Shown: in pieces, positions 51,601 through 60,359 of the stretch
Layout of the letters: the number at the start of each line of letters is the position of its first letter
Numbering within the stretch: position 1 is the stretch's first letter
IMG/VR virus record: IMGVR_UViG_3300021378_000007
Location: 1-64,000 of that record
Origin: a virus
Direction: 5' to 3' (one strand)
DNA: 64,000 bases
Notes under the pieces: model-generated
Databases searched by the model: none
Told to the model about the DNA's origin: nothing
What the model saw: the letters and a program-made list of their open reading frames with translations, nothing else
Translations under genes and position numbers: made by a program

Positions 51601-52375
51601 TAAGTCTGTCTGCTCCAGCAGCATTCTCGTTTGATGTACCTTGTGAGTTGTCCAATAGTGTAGTGTCTGTTGCACTATCTATAATTGTTTCTGTTACGTT
51701 TAGACCTATTCTATAACTTGGAGCAGCAGAATATTTCTCTAGAACAATTTGTTGTTTATCTACTAAACAGAAGAATCCTCTAATAAAAACAATACCTTCT
51801 GAAATACTAGCAAGAGATGCCCTACCTATCGGGTCGTCTGTAGTTGCTTTAATTGTAAACTCATTATTATTACCACCAACAACGTTAATCGTACCATCTT
51901 CAGAAATCGATACTTCTTGTAGTACCTCATTTTGATAGAATACTGGTGAGTTATAAACATCTGTACCCTGTGAATGGAAATGAAGGAATAGTGTTACAGG
52001 GTCGTCTGTAGTTTCTGCTGTAGAGTTTGTTACCTTTGCAACAACACCTGAACTTTTACCTTGAACATATTTACCATGAAATGCAGTTCTGTACGTTTCA
52101 ACCGATGTTTGACCGCTAGCATTAGGATTAGCAGACTTGACCTTCACATAAAAGACATCCATGTCAATATCAGATTCCGCACCTGTTACTAATGAACCTT
52201 CTTCAAAGATATGAGAACCAAATCTCTCAATCTGTCCTTGAAGAATGGATTGGGATTGTGTTAGTTCTCTTGCTTGTAGAGGACGCCCAGCTCGATAAAG
52301 TATTTTACTATACTTTTTATCTTCTGAATAATCGTCATAATACGGAGATATATTTAAATCTGTCTTTTCTGGCAT
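45602..52375 (-). CDS. giant DUF4815-like virion structural protein
   Basis: At 2257 residues this is the largest gene in the window. The N-terminus (LNISPYYDDYSEDKKYSKILYRAGRPLQARELTQSQSILQGQIERFGSHIFEEGS) is the DUF4815 pattern of marine myovirus baseplate or tail proteins. Further on are beta modules such as FTEGDQIVSTNSAGQIVGTG, then a structural core, a Pro/Val/Ile-rich linker (about 1540-1630: IPEIPPIREVYIELPPQILIEEVIIERIVEVEV...), and a jelly-roll-like domain (AQSFLVEQSGGTFATGIDVFFQSKD). It occupies the place of T4 genes 9-12 and may replace the short-fibre and plug proteins; that is inference. The frame is intact. Confidence 0.88.
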   Translation of the reverse strand: MPEKTDLNISPYYDDYSEDKKYSKILYRAGRPLQARELTQSQSILQGQIERFGSHIFEEGSLVTGAESDIDMDVFYVKVKSANPNASGQTSVETYRTAFHGKYVQGKSSGVVAKVTNSTAETTDDPVTLFLHFHSQGTDVYNSPVFYQNEVLQEVSISEDGTINVVGGNNNEFTIKATTDDPIGRASLASISEGIVFIRGFFCLVDKQQIVLEKYSAAPSYRIGLNVTETIIDSATDTTLLDNSQGTSNENAAGADRLKMELVLSKFKLDTTDDADFIELARVNGGIIESKISRPQYGQIEQTLARRTFDANGDFVVNQFTHSLREHLNNTTNNGFYTEQYGGDADRFVMQISPGKAYVKGFEIDKIGTTSLNFAKARSTVTLAGSNTPVRLGNILRVTNAHGLPEFGNEGTNASQERYGDMDLYDTVQNSTNVNAGSPSFAGKHIGKARIRNVDLHSGASDSSGEYNQTTSIWNIYLFDIKMYTEVKANTFTGTFTEGDQIVSTNSAGQIVGTGIVAYNTSNTTVYIHDVTGGFYTGDTISTKGKTSATGTITETRTYNVDRTRGVTQASKDTTLQTFVGDAVADADNTLSGSISLTAQGALTGFGSRFASELKEGDIIIDGTGNERVIQTVTDSSNAQCTDNTGVSPISNGNVTRRRVRIHKQDQTAAIYAWPRDWVAEHTGKNVKVRRQHIVTINSGAFTISAGSQATFEARNTDNFSIAVVKASTDSGAFDAGDLLDIEDLSPNVTGNQLTCTLANNSGAVLKVTSTVLLTSPTSRSKTLNKSRLLKVTQPRSANGYYGTAYDDKEITLGVADVHKIHAIYEGGTAPVMPNASFGTVTGTFTQYETLVGQTSNARAILVYYAGSGAISHYRMVSGSFVENEVIVGASSSASVTISNVHQGSEDIKSRYFFDNGQRDGYYDLGKLTRKTGEPAPNGPLLICFDYFSAAAGEYFDVESYKSIDYDDIPVYSPNRIDLGGLEPDGTFELSDCIDFRPVAGQILGTSNFKIDNSKTPTNAIDLSNNTTGAVFAPFGYDTGRNFSDSRVGITQTHAITNDSPVPGSSVTGDIKFYVGRTDKVYLHKSGTFQTAVGIPSLSPTKPKGIDDAIELFELQVPAYTSSIKNVKVRSHDHRRFTMKDIGRINNRVTNLERITSLSLLEKDTQTKQILDADGFDRFKSGFLVDNFKGHRVGDVNHPDYNVAIDTELGAMRPKNFSQFFDISLNTALSSDYQKTGDLITLPYTTINLAQNDKASRHINVNPYHVFSFFGNVKLTPETDIWQDRDQLPEVRINREGNFDALVSENKNAMGTVWNEWQTTWAGKPEMVATEVQATSNGSWNGDPTQHGQWTSGFQVTREITETVETQTRTGVSTSVVEDFVETRNDRVVSVTLIPFMRARTIAIHCTNLKPNTFHYFFFDNERIDDFIAPTSSTYSHNGGTTVLSISKTDKNGELKANFFLPGGKFPTGQRELRVTSSYSNISSPNSHGSGMYQAQGHLTSTQTEVTSTRNGRVIRERTSGERQITKPGERTNILPWDTVAPPVPIPEIPPIREVYIELPPQILIEEVIIERIVEVEVPVISVIQSPPVFIPIPNDTTPPPVFVPPVPVSPPEPVVINEPIDTWRDFTGRNISPQFPEMERGWGDPLAQSFLVEQSGGTFATGIDVFFQSKDTHIPVSVEIRNMVNGYPGQIVMPFSVVTLNPSAVNISQDGSKATTFTFESPVYLQQDVEYCFVVYSNSNEYEAFISRMGEKDIATGQTIAGQPYAGSLFLSQNASTWTATQEDDLKFTIKRAVFNQSKTPKLVFENDALPTTKLQSNPIETYIGKNYVKVYNYSHGMYKSDSNVILSGITGNALNGVLRIATPSVSGTPSAGTYTVQQTSTTGSGTGCSVEIVVVNNNITSSTITNPGEGHAVGNTLTFTDFDGGTADCTIVIDKVGDTLGGFPIEELNRTLGYSTISNIEIDAFTIVPDLSSYDLKSSYGALESTVGGGSNSFATRNYYYDSIHTMIPNVIPPLTRVLAAVTRTPMDSPEGYNQGGNAYDKNSTQDFITLNDNAYFGTSSVVASPINEQNEMASTKSFTCTLQLQSATPNISPVIDVGTVGAIAILNRINNIDTSADVPGEPGSPVTNYIPSTDPDGDNNAMVYITRKVNLKTPATSLRVVADVFKPETTGVEVLYKVLKNDDSTPFDDLGWSYFNGDGSPDTAVESDARNFKENEWSVEDLPEFSAFSVKIVGKATNTSVIPMVSALRCLGLA

Positions 52376-52397
52376 AATTCCACTCTTTTATTTTAAT

Positions 52398-52416
52398 GTG
52401 GGGAACAAGTCCCCAC
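52398..52416. other. hairpin between gene 8 and the giant structural gene
   Basis: GTGGGGA/TCCCCAC with a five-base loop lies four bases after the gene 8 stop. On the minus strand it is followed by ATTAAAATAAAAG rather than a T-tract, so it is more likely an mRNA-stabilising or processing hairpin than a terminator. Confidence 0.5.
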
Positions 52417-52419
52417 GAA

Positions 52420-53901
52420 TTACATTTCGATGATAAGTTTAATATCTTCGATTTGGTCAGCAGCACGTGTTACCGCACCTCTGTTTTCAACATATAATAA
52501 ATTACCACTGAATCTTTCTACTTCGGGGAATGCAGCATCTACTGAAGAAACATCACTAATACTACTTGAACCTCTGAATACTGTATCAGAAGCTGTAAAG
52601 GCGACATATTGACCTTTAGCATTGGCAATCGGTTGGTGAGTAACAACGTTACCACTAACTGAAATCACTCTTGATTTTGCAGTTCCAGCCACTTCTGTAC
52701 CAGCAGAAGCAATTAAGTCATCAACCTCTAAAGAACTAGCGTTTGCAAGTGTCATTTTTGAACATACATTTGCAGTTGTATCTGTAAACACAGATGTAGT
52801 ACCCTTAGCAAATGGGTCTTGTAGAAGACCGATTCTTCTAAAGTCATTATCTGTTGGGAAGTCCCCTGAACCTTCAGCAAACTCAAATCTTGAGTTTACA
52901 ATGATATGGTTACCACCAAGTTCTTCAACTGGGTCTGCACCATGTCCGTTCATAGGTGAAATTATTGGTGTTAATACCGCACCCGAACCAGCAACAAGTC
53001 CTGATTGACCTGATTCAGCAAGTTCGATTGAAGCACGTTTGTAACCCGAACCATATGCGGTTGTGGTTAAGTTAACTGCATCGATAGCGCCATCACTACC
53101 AACAACAATTGAACATGTAGCACCTGTACCGTCACCAGCAATTGGAACTCCAGTATATGTTCCAGCAGTGTAACTTGCACCACCGTTATCAACTCTTACG
53201 TGATATATAGCACCATTAACTGCACTATTCTCAACATCCCACAATGATGAAGAATCGTCTGTTGCAGTAGAACCCAATGTACCATTAGTACCAGTACCAG
53301 CAACAGCTGCTACAGCACCAAGAGTTTTAACTGGGATGAAATCTGAAGTAACATATTTGATTGTATCAGCGGCAGTAACTGTATACATATATTTCCAAAT
53401 ATATCCTTGTGGATAAGCGTTGTTTGAACCATCAACATCTGAAGTGTAAATTAAAGATGTTGCGGATGTTCCTGTAGGTTTAACGTTTGAACCAACTACA
53501 GCGCCTGCACTGTTTCTTGCAGTTCTAATACATTTGTATACATTGTAGTCATCTGTCATTACATAGAATTTACCACCCCATAGATTACTACCATTATTTG
53601 GTGTAGTGTTTGCTGTACTGTAATCGTGTGCGTACTCATCGTAAATTGTGTTTAGAGTCCAATCGTATCTTGGTAAACAATGTGATACATCACCACTACC
53701 CACTTTCTTCATTGAAAGCATGTCATCAAATGAATCCATCTCTTCGCTGGTTCCGTTTACTGGAACAGGGGGTGAAGTATCAGTTGGCCATGCGTGTGAC
53801 CTTCCTATGAAAATATACGTTGATGAAGCTGATTCACCAAAGTCCTCTTTGAACTGTTTCGCATTATGGGTACGAAACTTTTCTGTTATAATTGCTGCCA
53901 T
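52420..53901 (-). CDS. 8: baseplate wedge protein
   Basis: This is the T4 gp8 homologue, 493 residues (T4 334). The marine form has an enlarged middle. The start MAAIITEKFRTHNAKQFKEDFGESASSTYIFIGRSHAWP and the block YPQGYIWKYMYTVTAADTIKYVTSDFIPVK are diagnostic. The C-terminal half contains SRFEFAEGSGDFPTDNDFRRIGLLQDPF and a beta module (SLEVDDLIASAGTEVAGTAKSRVISVSG). The Shine-Dalgarno is TAGGAGATAAC. A perfect late box is upstream. Confidence 0.9.
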   Translation of the reverse strand: MAAIITEKFRTHNAKQFKEDFGESASSTYIFIGRSHAWPTDTSPPVPVNGTSEEMDSFDDMLSMKKVGSGDVSHCLPRYDWTLNTIYDEYAHDYSTANTTPNNGSNLWGGKFYVMTDDYNVYKCIRTARNSAGAVVGSNVKPTGTSATSLIYTSDVDGSNNAYPQGYIWKYMYTVTAADTIKYVTSDFIPVKTLGAVAAVAGTGTNGTLGSTATDDSSSLWDVENSAVNGAIYHVRVDNGGASYTAGTYTGVPIAGDGTGATCSIVVGSDGAIDAVNLTTTAYGSGYKRASIELAESGQSGLVAGSGAVLTPIISPMNGHGADPVEELGGNHIIVNSRFEFAEGSGDFPTDNDFRRIGLLQDPFAKGTTSVFTDTTANVCSKMTLANASSLEVDDLIASAGTEVAGTAKSRVISVSGNVVTHQPIANAKGQYVAFTASDTVFRGSSSISDVSSVDAAFPEVERFSGNLLYVENRGAVTRAADQIEDIKLIIEM

Positions 53902-53933
53902 TTTTAGTTATCTCCTACAGATATTTATTATAC

Positions 53934-53941
53934 TATTTATA
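53934..53941 (-). promoter_or_regulatory. late promoter box for gene 8, TATAAATA
   Basis: A perfect late box 32 bases before the gp8 ATG. A near-match AATAAATA lies 12 bases downstream of it. The leader carries a Shine-Dalgarno. Confidence 0.75.
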
Positions 53942-53944
53942 CAG

Positions 53945-56900
53945 TTATGCCGACTTTACGTAGGCAGAATATGATAAATCTATGCGTTTTCTTTCGTTAG
54001 TCTTAAACTTAGGCATAAACATCTTCGGATAAACAAAATCCAAATCTGAAATTCTAAGTCCTTCGGGTATGGAATCTTCATTTAACATGGTTCCATATCC
54101 GTCCTCCATCAATATACCATCATCTTCTTCATCTTTAATATAATAGGAGATGCGATATGTCTGCTGACCGCTCATTGTATTTATGGTTTTAAATGTTGGG
54201 CCAAATGGGATATATGTTGTAATACTATTTTCAGAAGCTTCTTCGTCTGTTATCGGTGAACCATCTTCCATCACCAATCTTAAACCGTCTTCTGTCAATG
54301 TATATTTATCATCATAATCAATTGTAGCTTCTGAGACAAAGAATGTTTTTTCTTCGTCTGTTGTAGCACTTTCTAATCTTATATTGAACTCACCATCCTC
54401 TGATATGAAGGTGGAACCAAACTCACCTTTAACGATAGCACCCAGTTGTTCTTCTGCTCTCATTAAACATGCATCTTCTTCGAATTCTATATAACAACCG
54501 TCTTCCATAATGAGTTTTTCTTCACTATGTACATGTAAACTTTGTATCTTACCTTGGTCAGCTGCAACGAACTTTCTATTATGATAATCAAGTGTTATTT
54601 GATTGTCCATTAAATTGACTGAACCTACAGACCTAACAACACCTCTTACATTATCTACTCTAACTGAAGGAACTGATTTATTAACAATCTTAAGGATGTT
54701 CATATGTCGACTTCTATGTGAAGAATCACCATATTCTGTTCTTGGTTCTGTTATTCCACCACCAGTTCTAGGGTCTGTATTAGATACAGGTTGTCCTGCT
54801 TCGTCAAGCGTTAATAGTCCAACACCACCTTCGGGGCCTGTTGAAGACATGTCTGCATGGAGTAAATATGTTCTCAATGAGTTTGAGAATGCATCGGGTA
54901 CATACAAAACAGGTTTCATAACCAAGATAATTGTTGGTACAAATTTAGATGTAGGTGAAATACCTGTTACTGACTTTTCTAGTCCAACCTCACCAAAGAA
55001 TATATGTCCAGCAGGATGTAACAAGTCCTTTACTACTGACCTGTATTTGTTAATAGACTCTGCAACTTTAATTACATATGAGTGTGTTTGATAATACAAA
55101 CTATCTTGTAAGTGGTTAGCGGAAGTATTGAGTTGTCCTTTGTCTGTGACAAACTGTTCTTGCATGTTACCTTCACCAGCAAACTTACCAATACCATTAT
55201 ATGGATTTGTTTTTAAAATCTTAAATGTGTCGACATTGTTAAATGCAACAGTCTCATTATCAGCGAAACAGCCACTTAAGTTTTTATACACTAGTATGTG
55301 TCTTGTTGCATCATACTTAACAATGGTTGCAGTACTTCCTGAAACTTGTCCTTCAATGACTACATTTTGTTGTGGTACTGCTGATGGACTACTAATTAAC
55401 ATTGGGAAGAAACTAGTATCTGATAAAATACCATCTGAATAGAAATGACTACCCTGTTCGATGAGATTTATAGATGTGATACCACCGATATCATCTGAGT
55501 ATGCAAATAATCTAGCACCCTCACCTCTAGTAACCTGTGTTTCGACATTCACTCTACTAGTGGATGTTGTACCACCAATAATTGTTTCCCCATTTTGGTA
55601 TCCACCAGTGTCTGTCGGCAATCGTTTGACCACTAGTCGGTTTCTATCTTCTTCTATACGCAAGATAGTAGATGTTGCACCAGTTGTGCCACCTGTAACT
55701 GTTTCACCAACTTCAAATCCACTAAGGTCATTAAAGTAAATGTAACCACCAGGCCAACAAGCAGGGACTTGTTCGTATCCACTACCACCTGATTTAATTC
55801 GTACACTTCTAACATTTCCTATGGTAGTTTCTAGTACAATGGTATCTCCATTGTTTGTATTATCTTCATATGTTAGTCTGTTAAATTCGGTATATAAGTC
55901 GACTCTATCGCCAGCATTCAAACCTGCAGTGAATACAACTCTATCGTTTCTATGTGTATAATCGTGTGTAGTGTAAGTAGTGTTTGGTGTTTGTCTTATA
56001 TCATTTTTAAAAACTACAAGGTCTGCATCATTGAAGAATATTGCCATACCATTGTCATCTGTAACTCCAGCACCACCAAATAGTGTTTGCCCTTGAGTTG
56101 CAGTAATAGTAAAGTGACCATATGCTGTACCACCTTCGAGCATGACTTCGTCACCTACAGAACCAATTACTGCTTCTGCACCACCACCTGAAGTTCCAAC
56201 ATTATCAAATACAATTAAGTCCTCACCCTCATAACCAGTACCTTCTGCATCGATGTAGATTTTAGTGATACCACCTCTAGTCAAACCATCAACAGCACCT
56301 CTAGCGTTTAGTGCTGTGTGATTACTTTTACTTCCAGTGAATTCTATAATATCATTCTTAGTGTATAATGAACCTAAACCTTGTTGTTCGAATAATAGTC
56401 CACCTTCATCTTCACCTTCTAGTAAGATGACACCGTTATCGTCATGCGATACATAAGTTGAAGAGGATTCTCTACTAACTTGATTGATGATACCTAATAC
56501 AGTACCAGTATATTCTGTTATACCATCTCTGTCAATGAAAGTTACTACACTACCTTGAGTGAATGTGCCTGAGTGATTTATAGTAATCTCTAAGGCATAC
56601 TCTTTTGCATCGAAGTTATCTACGAACACATTTTCGATAATAGCTTCTGCTTCTACAAATTTGCTGTTGGGGGTGTATTGAATAATTCTATCTGTTGCAG
56701 ATGGTAGTCCTGTATCTACTACAACACGTAATCTTCTAATTTCGTTATAACCCGATTCAGATATATACTGTGTTTCATTATCGGGATATCTAATTGTTGC
56801 ATCCTCACCGTACAACAATCTCATAAGGAACTTGACTGATTCAGCAGTACCTTTTGATTGATATAAATCTTTTATGTTTTTAATCGTAAGTCTACGATTA

Positions 56901-57484
56901 ACAGTATTACCAATATCTAAAGATGGGATTAAATCATTTTGGAAATACTGAAGGAATTCTTCTGTTGTTCTGTCTACATCTGAATAGTCTAACAACTTAT
57001 TTGTTGCAAGAACTGTATTCTGTTTGAAACTTTCTACAACTGCTGTTTGTAAAGACTCTCTACCAGTAATAGTTTCTTCTTTTTGAAAACCATGTCCTTC
57101 AATTGTCTGTACATATAGTTTATCAGTTGTAACTAATGTTATCTTACCAACTGACTTACTTTTACTACCAACAACATACTCACCCTTAATAAACGGGGAA
57201 GCAGTCTTTTCTGTGTTAGTAATACTTTGTTCTGTGACTATGTTTCTTGACTCATCACTAAACCTGTTAGAGACGGTGCCGTCTTCTAATATTAAGTCCC
57301 CGACACCGTCTTCTAAACTCAAGTTATCTAAAGTAGATTGTGAAGAGAGAGTAATAATCTCTGCTTCTAAAAATTCAAAGTACGCCTTTAGAAAGCTTTC
57401 AAGCGCTGGAGATTCTTCCTTCAAATACTCGGGAAGTAAAGAAGGAAGTCTCGAACTCAAACTATCTGTTTGGTACTCTTGCAT
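53945..57484 (-). CDS. 7: baseplate wedge protein, gp7 position
   Basis: This is a 1179-residue protein between genes 6 and 8, where T4 has gp7 (1032). The N-terminus (SLSSRLPSLLPEYLKEESPALESFLKAYFEFLE) and the block FLQYFQNDLIPSLDIGNTVNRRLTIKNIKDLYQSKGTAESVKFLMRLLYGEDATIRYP (about 180-240) are typical of the marine T4-like protein in this slot. Several beta modules follow (FEVGETVTGGTTGATSTILRIEEDRNRLVVK; GYQNGETIIGGTTSTSRVN). Six or more short LEDG/MEDG/NED motifs are spread along the chain. Homology to T4 gp7 rests mainly on position. No strong Shine-Dalgarno is seen. Confidence 0.75.
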   Translation of the reverse strand: MQEYQTDSLSSRLPSLLPEYLKEESPALESFLKAYFEFLEAEIITLSSQSTLDNLSLEDGVGDLILEDGTVSNRFSDESRNIVTEQSITNTEKTASPFIKGEYVVGSKSKSVGKITLVTTDKLYVQTIEGHGFQKEETITGRESLQTAVVESFKQNTVLATNKLLDYSDVDRTTEEFLQYFQNDLIPSLDIGNTVNRRLTIKNIKDLYQSKGTAESVKFLMRLLYGEDATIRYPDNETQYISESGYNEIRRLRVVVDTGLPSATDRIIQYTPNSKFVEAEAIIENVFVDNFDAKEYALEITINHSGTFTQGSVVTFIDRDGITEYTGTVLGIINQVSRESSSTYVSHDDNGVILLEGEDEGGLLFEQQGLGSLYTKNDIIEFTGSKSNHTALNARGAVDGLTRGGITKIYIDAEGTGYEGEDLIVFDNVGTSGGGAEAVIGSVGDEVMLEGGTAYGHFTITATQGQTLFGGAGVTDDNGMAIFFNDADLVVFKNDIRQTPNTTYTTHDYTHRNDRVVFTAGLNAGDRVDLYTEFNRLTYEDNTNNGDTIVLETTIGNVRSVRIKSGGSGYEQVPACWPGGYIYFNDLSGFEVGETVTGGTTGATSTILRIEEDRNRLVVKRLPTDTGGYQNGETIIGGTTSTSRVNVETQVTRGEGARLFAYSDDIGGITSINLIEQGSHFYSDGILSDTSFFPMLISSPSAVPQQNVVIEGQVSGSTATIVKYDATRHILVYKNLSGCFADNETVAFNNVDTFKILKTNPYNGIGKFAGEGNMQEQFVTDKGQLNTSANHLQDSLYYQTHSYVIKVAESINKYRSVVKDLLHPAGHIFFGEVGLEKSVTGISPTSKFVPTIILVMKPVLYVPDAFSNSLRTYLLHADMSSTGPEGGVGLLTLDEAGQPVSNTDPRTGGGITEPRTEYGDSSHRSRHMNILKIVNKSVPSVRVDNVRGVVRSVGSVNLMDNQITLDYHNRKFVAADQGKIQSLHVHSEEKLIMEDGCYIEFEEDACLMRAEEQLGAIVKGEFGSTFISEDGEFNIRLESATTDEEKTFFVSEATIDYDDKYTLTEDGLRLVMEDGSPITDEEASENSITTYIPFGPTFKTINTMSGQQTYRISYYIKDEEDDGILMEDGYGTMLNEDSIPEGLRISDLDFVYPKMFMPKFKTNERKRIDLSYSAYVKSA

Positions 57485-57494
57485 ATATATCTAC

Positions 57495-57974
57495 TTAAGC
57501 AAAACTTACTGTTGCGCCAGTGTTTGCGACTAGGTTCCATGCAGTACCAGTCCAAATCAATACAACAGCTTCACCTTGTGAATCCAATACGATTTGTGGA
57601 GCAGCTGTAGTTGACTTCTGCCAATTAGTAACTGTAACTCTACCTTCGTATGAAGATGCTGGTTCTGTGCCTGCGATAATAATTTTTAACTGACCAACTG
57701 CAGTACCATCATCCAACGTAAAGTTGGTATGAGCACCCCAACCATTACCATTAATAATAGTAACGAATGAAGATGCAAGGTCTGTTGCACTTGCTGTTAA
57801 AGTTGTGATATCGTCACTCGCCAAGAATGTAGGGATGTTTTTAAAAAGTTGAGCAATAGTCATCTTTTTATTAACAGGTGTACCGCCTGGGTTGTCTACG
57901 ATATGTAGTAAATCATCTCCACCAATTGCTGCGTCAGCAACCGCTGTTAATGCGCTAATTTTTTTATCTGCCAT
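57495..57974 (-). CDS. 159-residue virion structural protein
   Basis: The start MADKKISALTAVADAAIGGDDLLHIVDNPGGTPVNKKMTIAQLF is a widespread phage structural N-terminus. The C-terminal half is beta-rich (GQLKIIIAGTEPASSYEGRVTVTNW...IVLDSQGEAVVLIWTGTAWNLVAN). AGGAGAAAAAC precedes the ATG. It lies between genes 6 and 7, where T4 has no gene, so it is an accessory virion protein, perhaps a decoration on the baseplate. Confidence 0.8.
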   Translation of the reverse strand: MADKKISALTAVADAAIGGDDLLHIVDNPGGTPVNKKMTIAQLFKNIPTFLASDDITTLTASATDLASSFVTIINGNGWGAHTNFTLDDGTAVGQLKIIIAGTEPASSYEGRVTVTNWQKSTTAAPQIVLDSQGEAVVLIWTGTAWNLVANTGATVSFA

Positions 57975-58016
57975 TTTGTTTTTCTCCTATAAAAACCAAG
58001 TTAATGGAATGCTACT

Positions 58017-58040
58017 CTAGGCACACACCATGTGTCCTAG
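58017..58040. other. imperfect hairpin upstream of the gene at 57495
   Basis: CTAGG and ACAC pair with GTGT and CCTAG around an ACCAT loop with one bulged base, in the 81-base gap after gene 6. No U-tract follows. It may protect or pause the transcript; the rest of the gap shows no clear promoter. Confidence 0.4.
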
Positions 58041-58055
58041 ACCACTTTATGCATA

Positions 58056-59930
58056 CTAATATGATGTACTAGATGTTGAGTTATACCCAACACCAGCACT
58101 ACTTTCACCACTTGCGATGGTGTCTATCTCACCTTTAACCGAAATCATTTGTTGGTCGATGTCAACTAGATTACCTCTAGAAGCAACAACATCAAATGAT
58201 GCTGGTATAATGGTGAAGTCAATCGTACTATCTGTCTTCTCTGTTGAAGTGAAGAAGATATTATTAATTGAAATTTTACCAGTAGAATACTCAACTGTTC
58301 CAGCTGAATTATCTAGATAAATTCTTGTTGCGCCTGATAGATAGAATCTTCTTAGATTTCCTTTTCCATCATCGTCAAAATATTGTGTGTTTACTGTGTC
58401 CCCTGACACTTTGAAACCAGTGGTAACTATGATACCACCTATTTCTGTTGCATAACCTGCTACAGGGTTGTAGAACCCATTACCAAAGTCTACTGTAACA
58501 CCTTTGGATTGGTCTGTACTCACTTTCTGTGATTTACGTAATCTTAGGTTTGTGATGTTAGAAAGTATAGAATCATTTGCTTCGTCTATAGATTTCACTA
58601 AATTAGAATGTCTGAATATAGAATCGAAGTTACTTAAATTAGATGCATCAAATGTGTTAATAGCATTGGTTATAATACTCTCAAGTTCACCTTTACTTAG
58701 TGTGGTTCCAGCAGGGTTATATTTGAATGTAGTAGAAATTAATATCTTAATAATCTCGGGGTTGACAATAGTTGGTCTAACTGTTAACATGTTTAATGCA
58801 TTCAGTTTTTGGACAACTTGTTTCTGTTCTACTTCTGATAGGTAGTCTGCGTTCTTAGGTTTAAGTGCAATAAACACTTTACCATATTCGGGTGGATTGT
58901 TGTCTTCACCACCCCATACTGCAACTGCATCTGCGTTTGGATAATACTCACTGACCTTTGCTTTATAGTCATTCAACGTTACCAGTCTGTTTTGTGAAGT
59001 GTAAAACTTTGTTGCTTTAAATTTGATTGAGTCGATAGATTCTTTTTCAGAACCACCAGCGGCCTTGCTACTAGTCAATACAGAAATATTACTGAAACCA
59101 TTAATACCATTTACAGGTGTGAATGTCTGAGCACCATTTGCATGATAGTCATCGACTACGATATAAGTTACTGTAATGATGTCACCATCTTTAAGAGCTG
59201 CACCTAGTACACCATCCCCAAAATATATTTCTCTATACCCATCTTCGTTTTCTTGTTCATAGAATACTTTAGATGTAGTTGTGATATTTGAGATACCAGT
59301 TGACAGTGTGTAAGTAGAAGAAGTCCCACCTGAATTCACACTTATTTGGATGTGTTGTTTATCTACTCTGGCATTACTAAGGACAAACTTTGGATTTGAC
59401 ATTTGTGTATCAAATACAAAGGTATCATTTGCATAAGTGCCTTGTGTGAGTCCTACGTTTGAATATCTAAATTCATTTCCGTTCTGAGATGGTTTCACAC
59501 TCTCTGTAACAACAAAATCATAAGTACTTCCATCATATACAGTTTGATAGATTGAACCCCTGTTGAGTGTCATGTCGCCAGAAGTTGGTATACTACCATC
59601 GCCATTTCTAACACTTGAAACAGTCAAATCAACAAGTGCTGTTGCACCAGTTTCTGAAGAGGGAACAAATCCTAAATCTTTAGCACGAGATACTACATTC
59701 TTTCTTATCTGTGCGGAATCAAGAAACAATTCACTACCAGCAATGTTAGTGTTAACTGCACTGATATGAGAAGAGTATGCAAGAAGGTCAATCAATACTG
59801 ACATAGTTGACCCTTCGAAGTTATAATCTTTTAGTTGGTCTTGTCCCTTTAAAAAGTCTTTTAGATTCAGAGCAATATTATCAAAGTCTAATTCCGTAAT
59901 GTTTAATTGTGAACTGTTTACTTTTGCCAT
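58056..59930 (-). CDS. 6: baseplate wedge protein
   Basis: This is the T4 gp6 homologue, 624 residues (T4 660). gp6 dimers form the ring that joins the wedges. The N-terminus LNITELDFDNIALNLKDFLKGQDQLKDYNFEGSTMSVLIDLLAYSSHISAVNTNIAGSELFLDSAQIRKNVVSRAKDLGF is diagnostic. A baseplate J-like core follows (YREIYFGDGVLGAALKDGDIITVTYIV; VTLNDYKAKVSEYYPNADAVAVWGGEDNNPPEYGKVFIALKP). GAGGG stands before the ATG. It begins one base after gene 25. Confidence 0.94.
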   Translation of the reverse strand: MAKVNSSQLNITELDFDNIALNLKDFLKGQDQLKDYNFEGSTMSVLIDLLAYSSHISAVNTNIAGSELFLDSAQIRKNVVSRAKDLGFVPSSETGATALVDLTVSSVRNGDGSIPTSGDMTLNRGSIYQTVYDGSTYDFVVTESVKPSQNGNEFRYSNVGLTQGTYANDTFVFDTQMSNPKFVLSNARVDKQHIQISVNSGGTSSTYTLSTGISNITTTSKVFYEQENEDGYREIYFGDGVLGAALKDGDIITVTYIVVDDYHANGAQTFTPVNGINGFSNISVLTSSKAAGGSEKESIDSIKFKATKFYTSQNRLVTLNDYKAKVSEYYPNADAVAVWGGEDNNPPEYGKVFIALKPKNADYLSEVEQKQVVQKLNALNMLTVRPTIVNPEIIKILISTTFKYNPAGTTLSKGELESIITNAINTFDASNLSNFDSIFRHSNLVKSIDEANDSILSNITNLRLRKSQKVSTDQSKGVTVDFGNGFYNPVAGYATEIGGIIVTTGFKVSGDTVNTQYFDDDGKGNLRRFYLSGATRIYLDNSAGTVEYSTGKISINNIFFTSTEKTDSTIDFTIIPASFDVVASRGNLVDIDQQMISVKGEIDTIASGESSAGVGYNSTSSTSY

Positions 59931-59931
59931 T

Positions 59932-60354
59932 TTATCTTACCCTCGTTACTGCGATTTTTACGGATTGGTCTTTTACTCCATTTTTAATACTATATGATAC
60001 TGATACATCTAGTGTGTTGGTATCGAATTTATCTTCATCTATACGAATTGTTACATTCTCAACTCTTGGTTCAAAGGTTGTTATAGTTTTAGATAACGAT
60101 TCCCCAACTCTTCGGATTCCTCTATCTGTATTTAATTCAAATAGTTTACTTGTTAGATTGCCACCAAAGCCTGGTTTGAATGGTCTTTCATATGCATTTG
60201 TTAGAACAATATTTCTTACTGCCCTTTTAATAGATGCAACATCTGTTTTCCTAGTCACATCGCCAGTAACTGGATGTGGTTGAAACAATAAATCCAAATC
60301 AGAATATAAATTTGAAGTTGCTACGGTTGAAGCATTGTTTTTTACATCTTTCAT
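59932..60354 (-). CDS. 25: baseplate wedge protein, gp25
   Basis: This is the T4 gp25 homologue, 140 residues (T4 132), the lysozyme-named but structural wedge protein that nucleates the sheath. The core YSDLDLLFQPHPVTGDVTRKTDVASIKRAVRNIVLTNAYERPFKPGFGGNLTSKLFEL contains the conserved ERPF(K/R)P-x-F-G motif. TATAAATA ends five bases before the ATG with no Shine-Dalgarno, so gene 25 and perhaps gene 6 come from a leaderless late transcript. Confidence 0.95.
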   Translation of the reverse strand: MKDVKNNASTVATSNLYSDLDLLFQPHPVTGDVTRKTDVASIKRAVRNIVLTNAYERPFKPGFGGNLTSKLFELNTDRGIRRVGESLSKTITTFEPRVENVTIRIDEDKFDTNTLDVSVSYSIKNGVKDQSVKIAVTRVR

Positions 60355-60359
60355 AGTTC

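Noticed and set aside
52398-52416. Rho-independent terminator after gene 8
   Set aside because: The hairpin is good, but the following minus-strand bases are A-rich, not T-rich. It is kept only as a hairpin.
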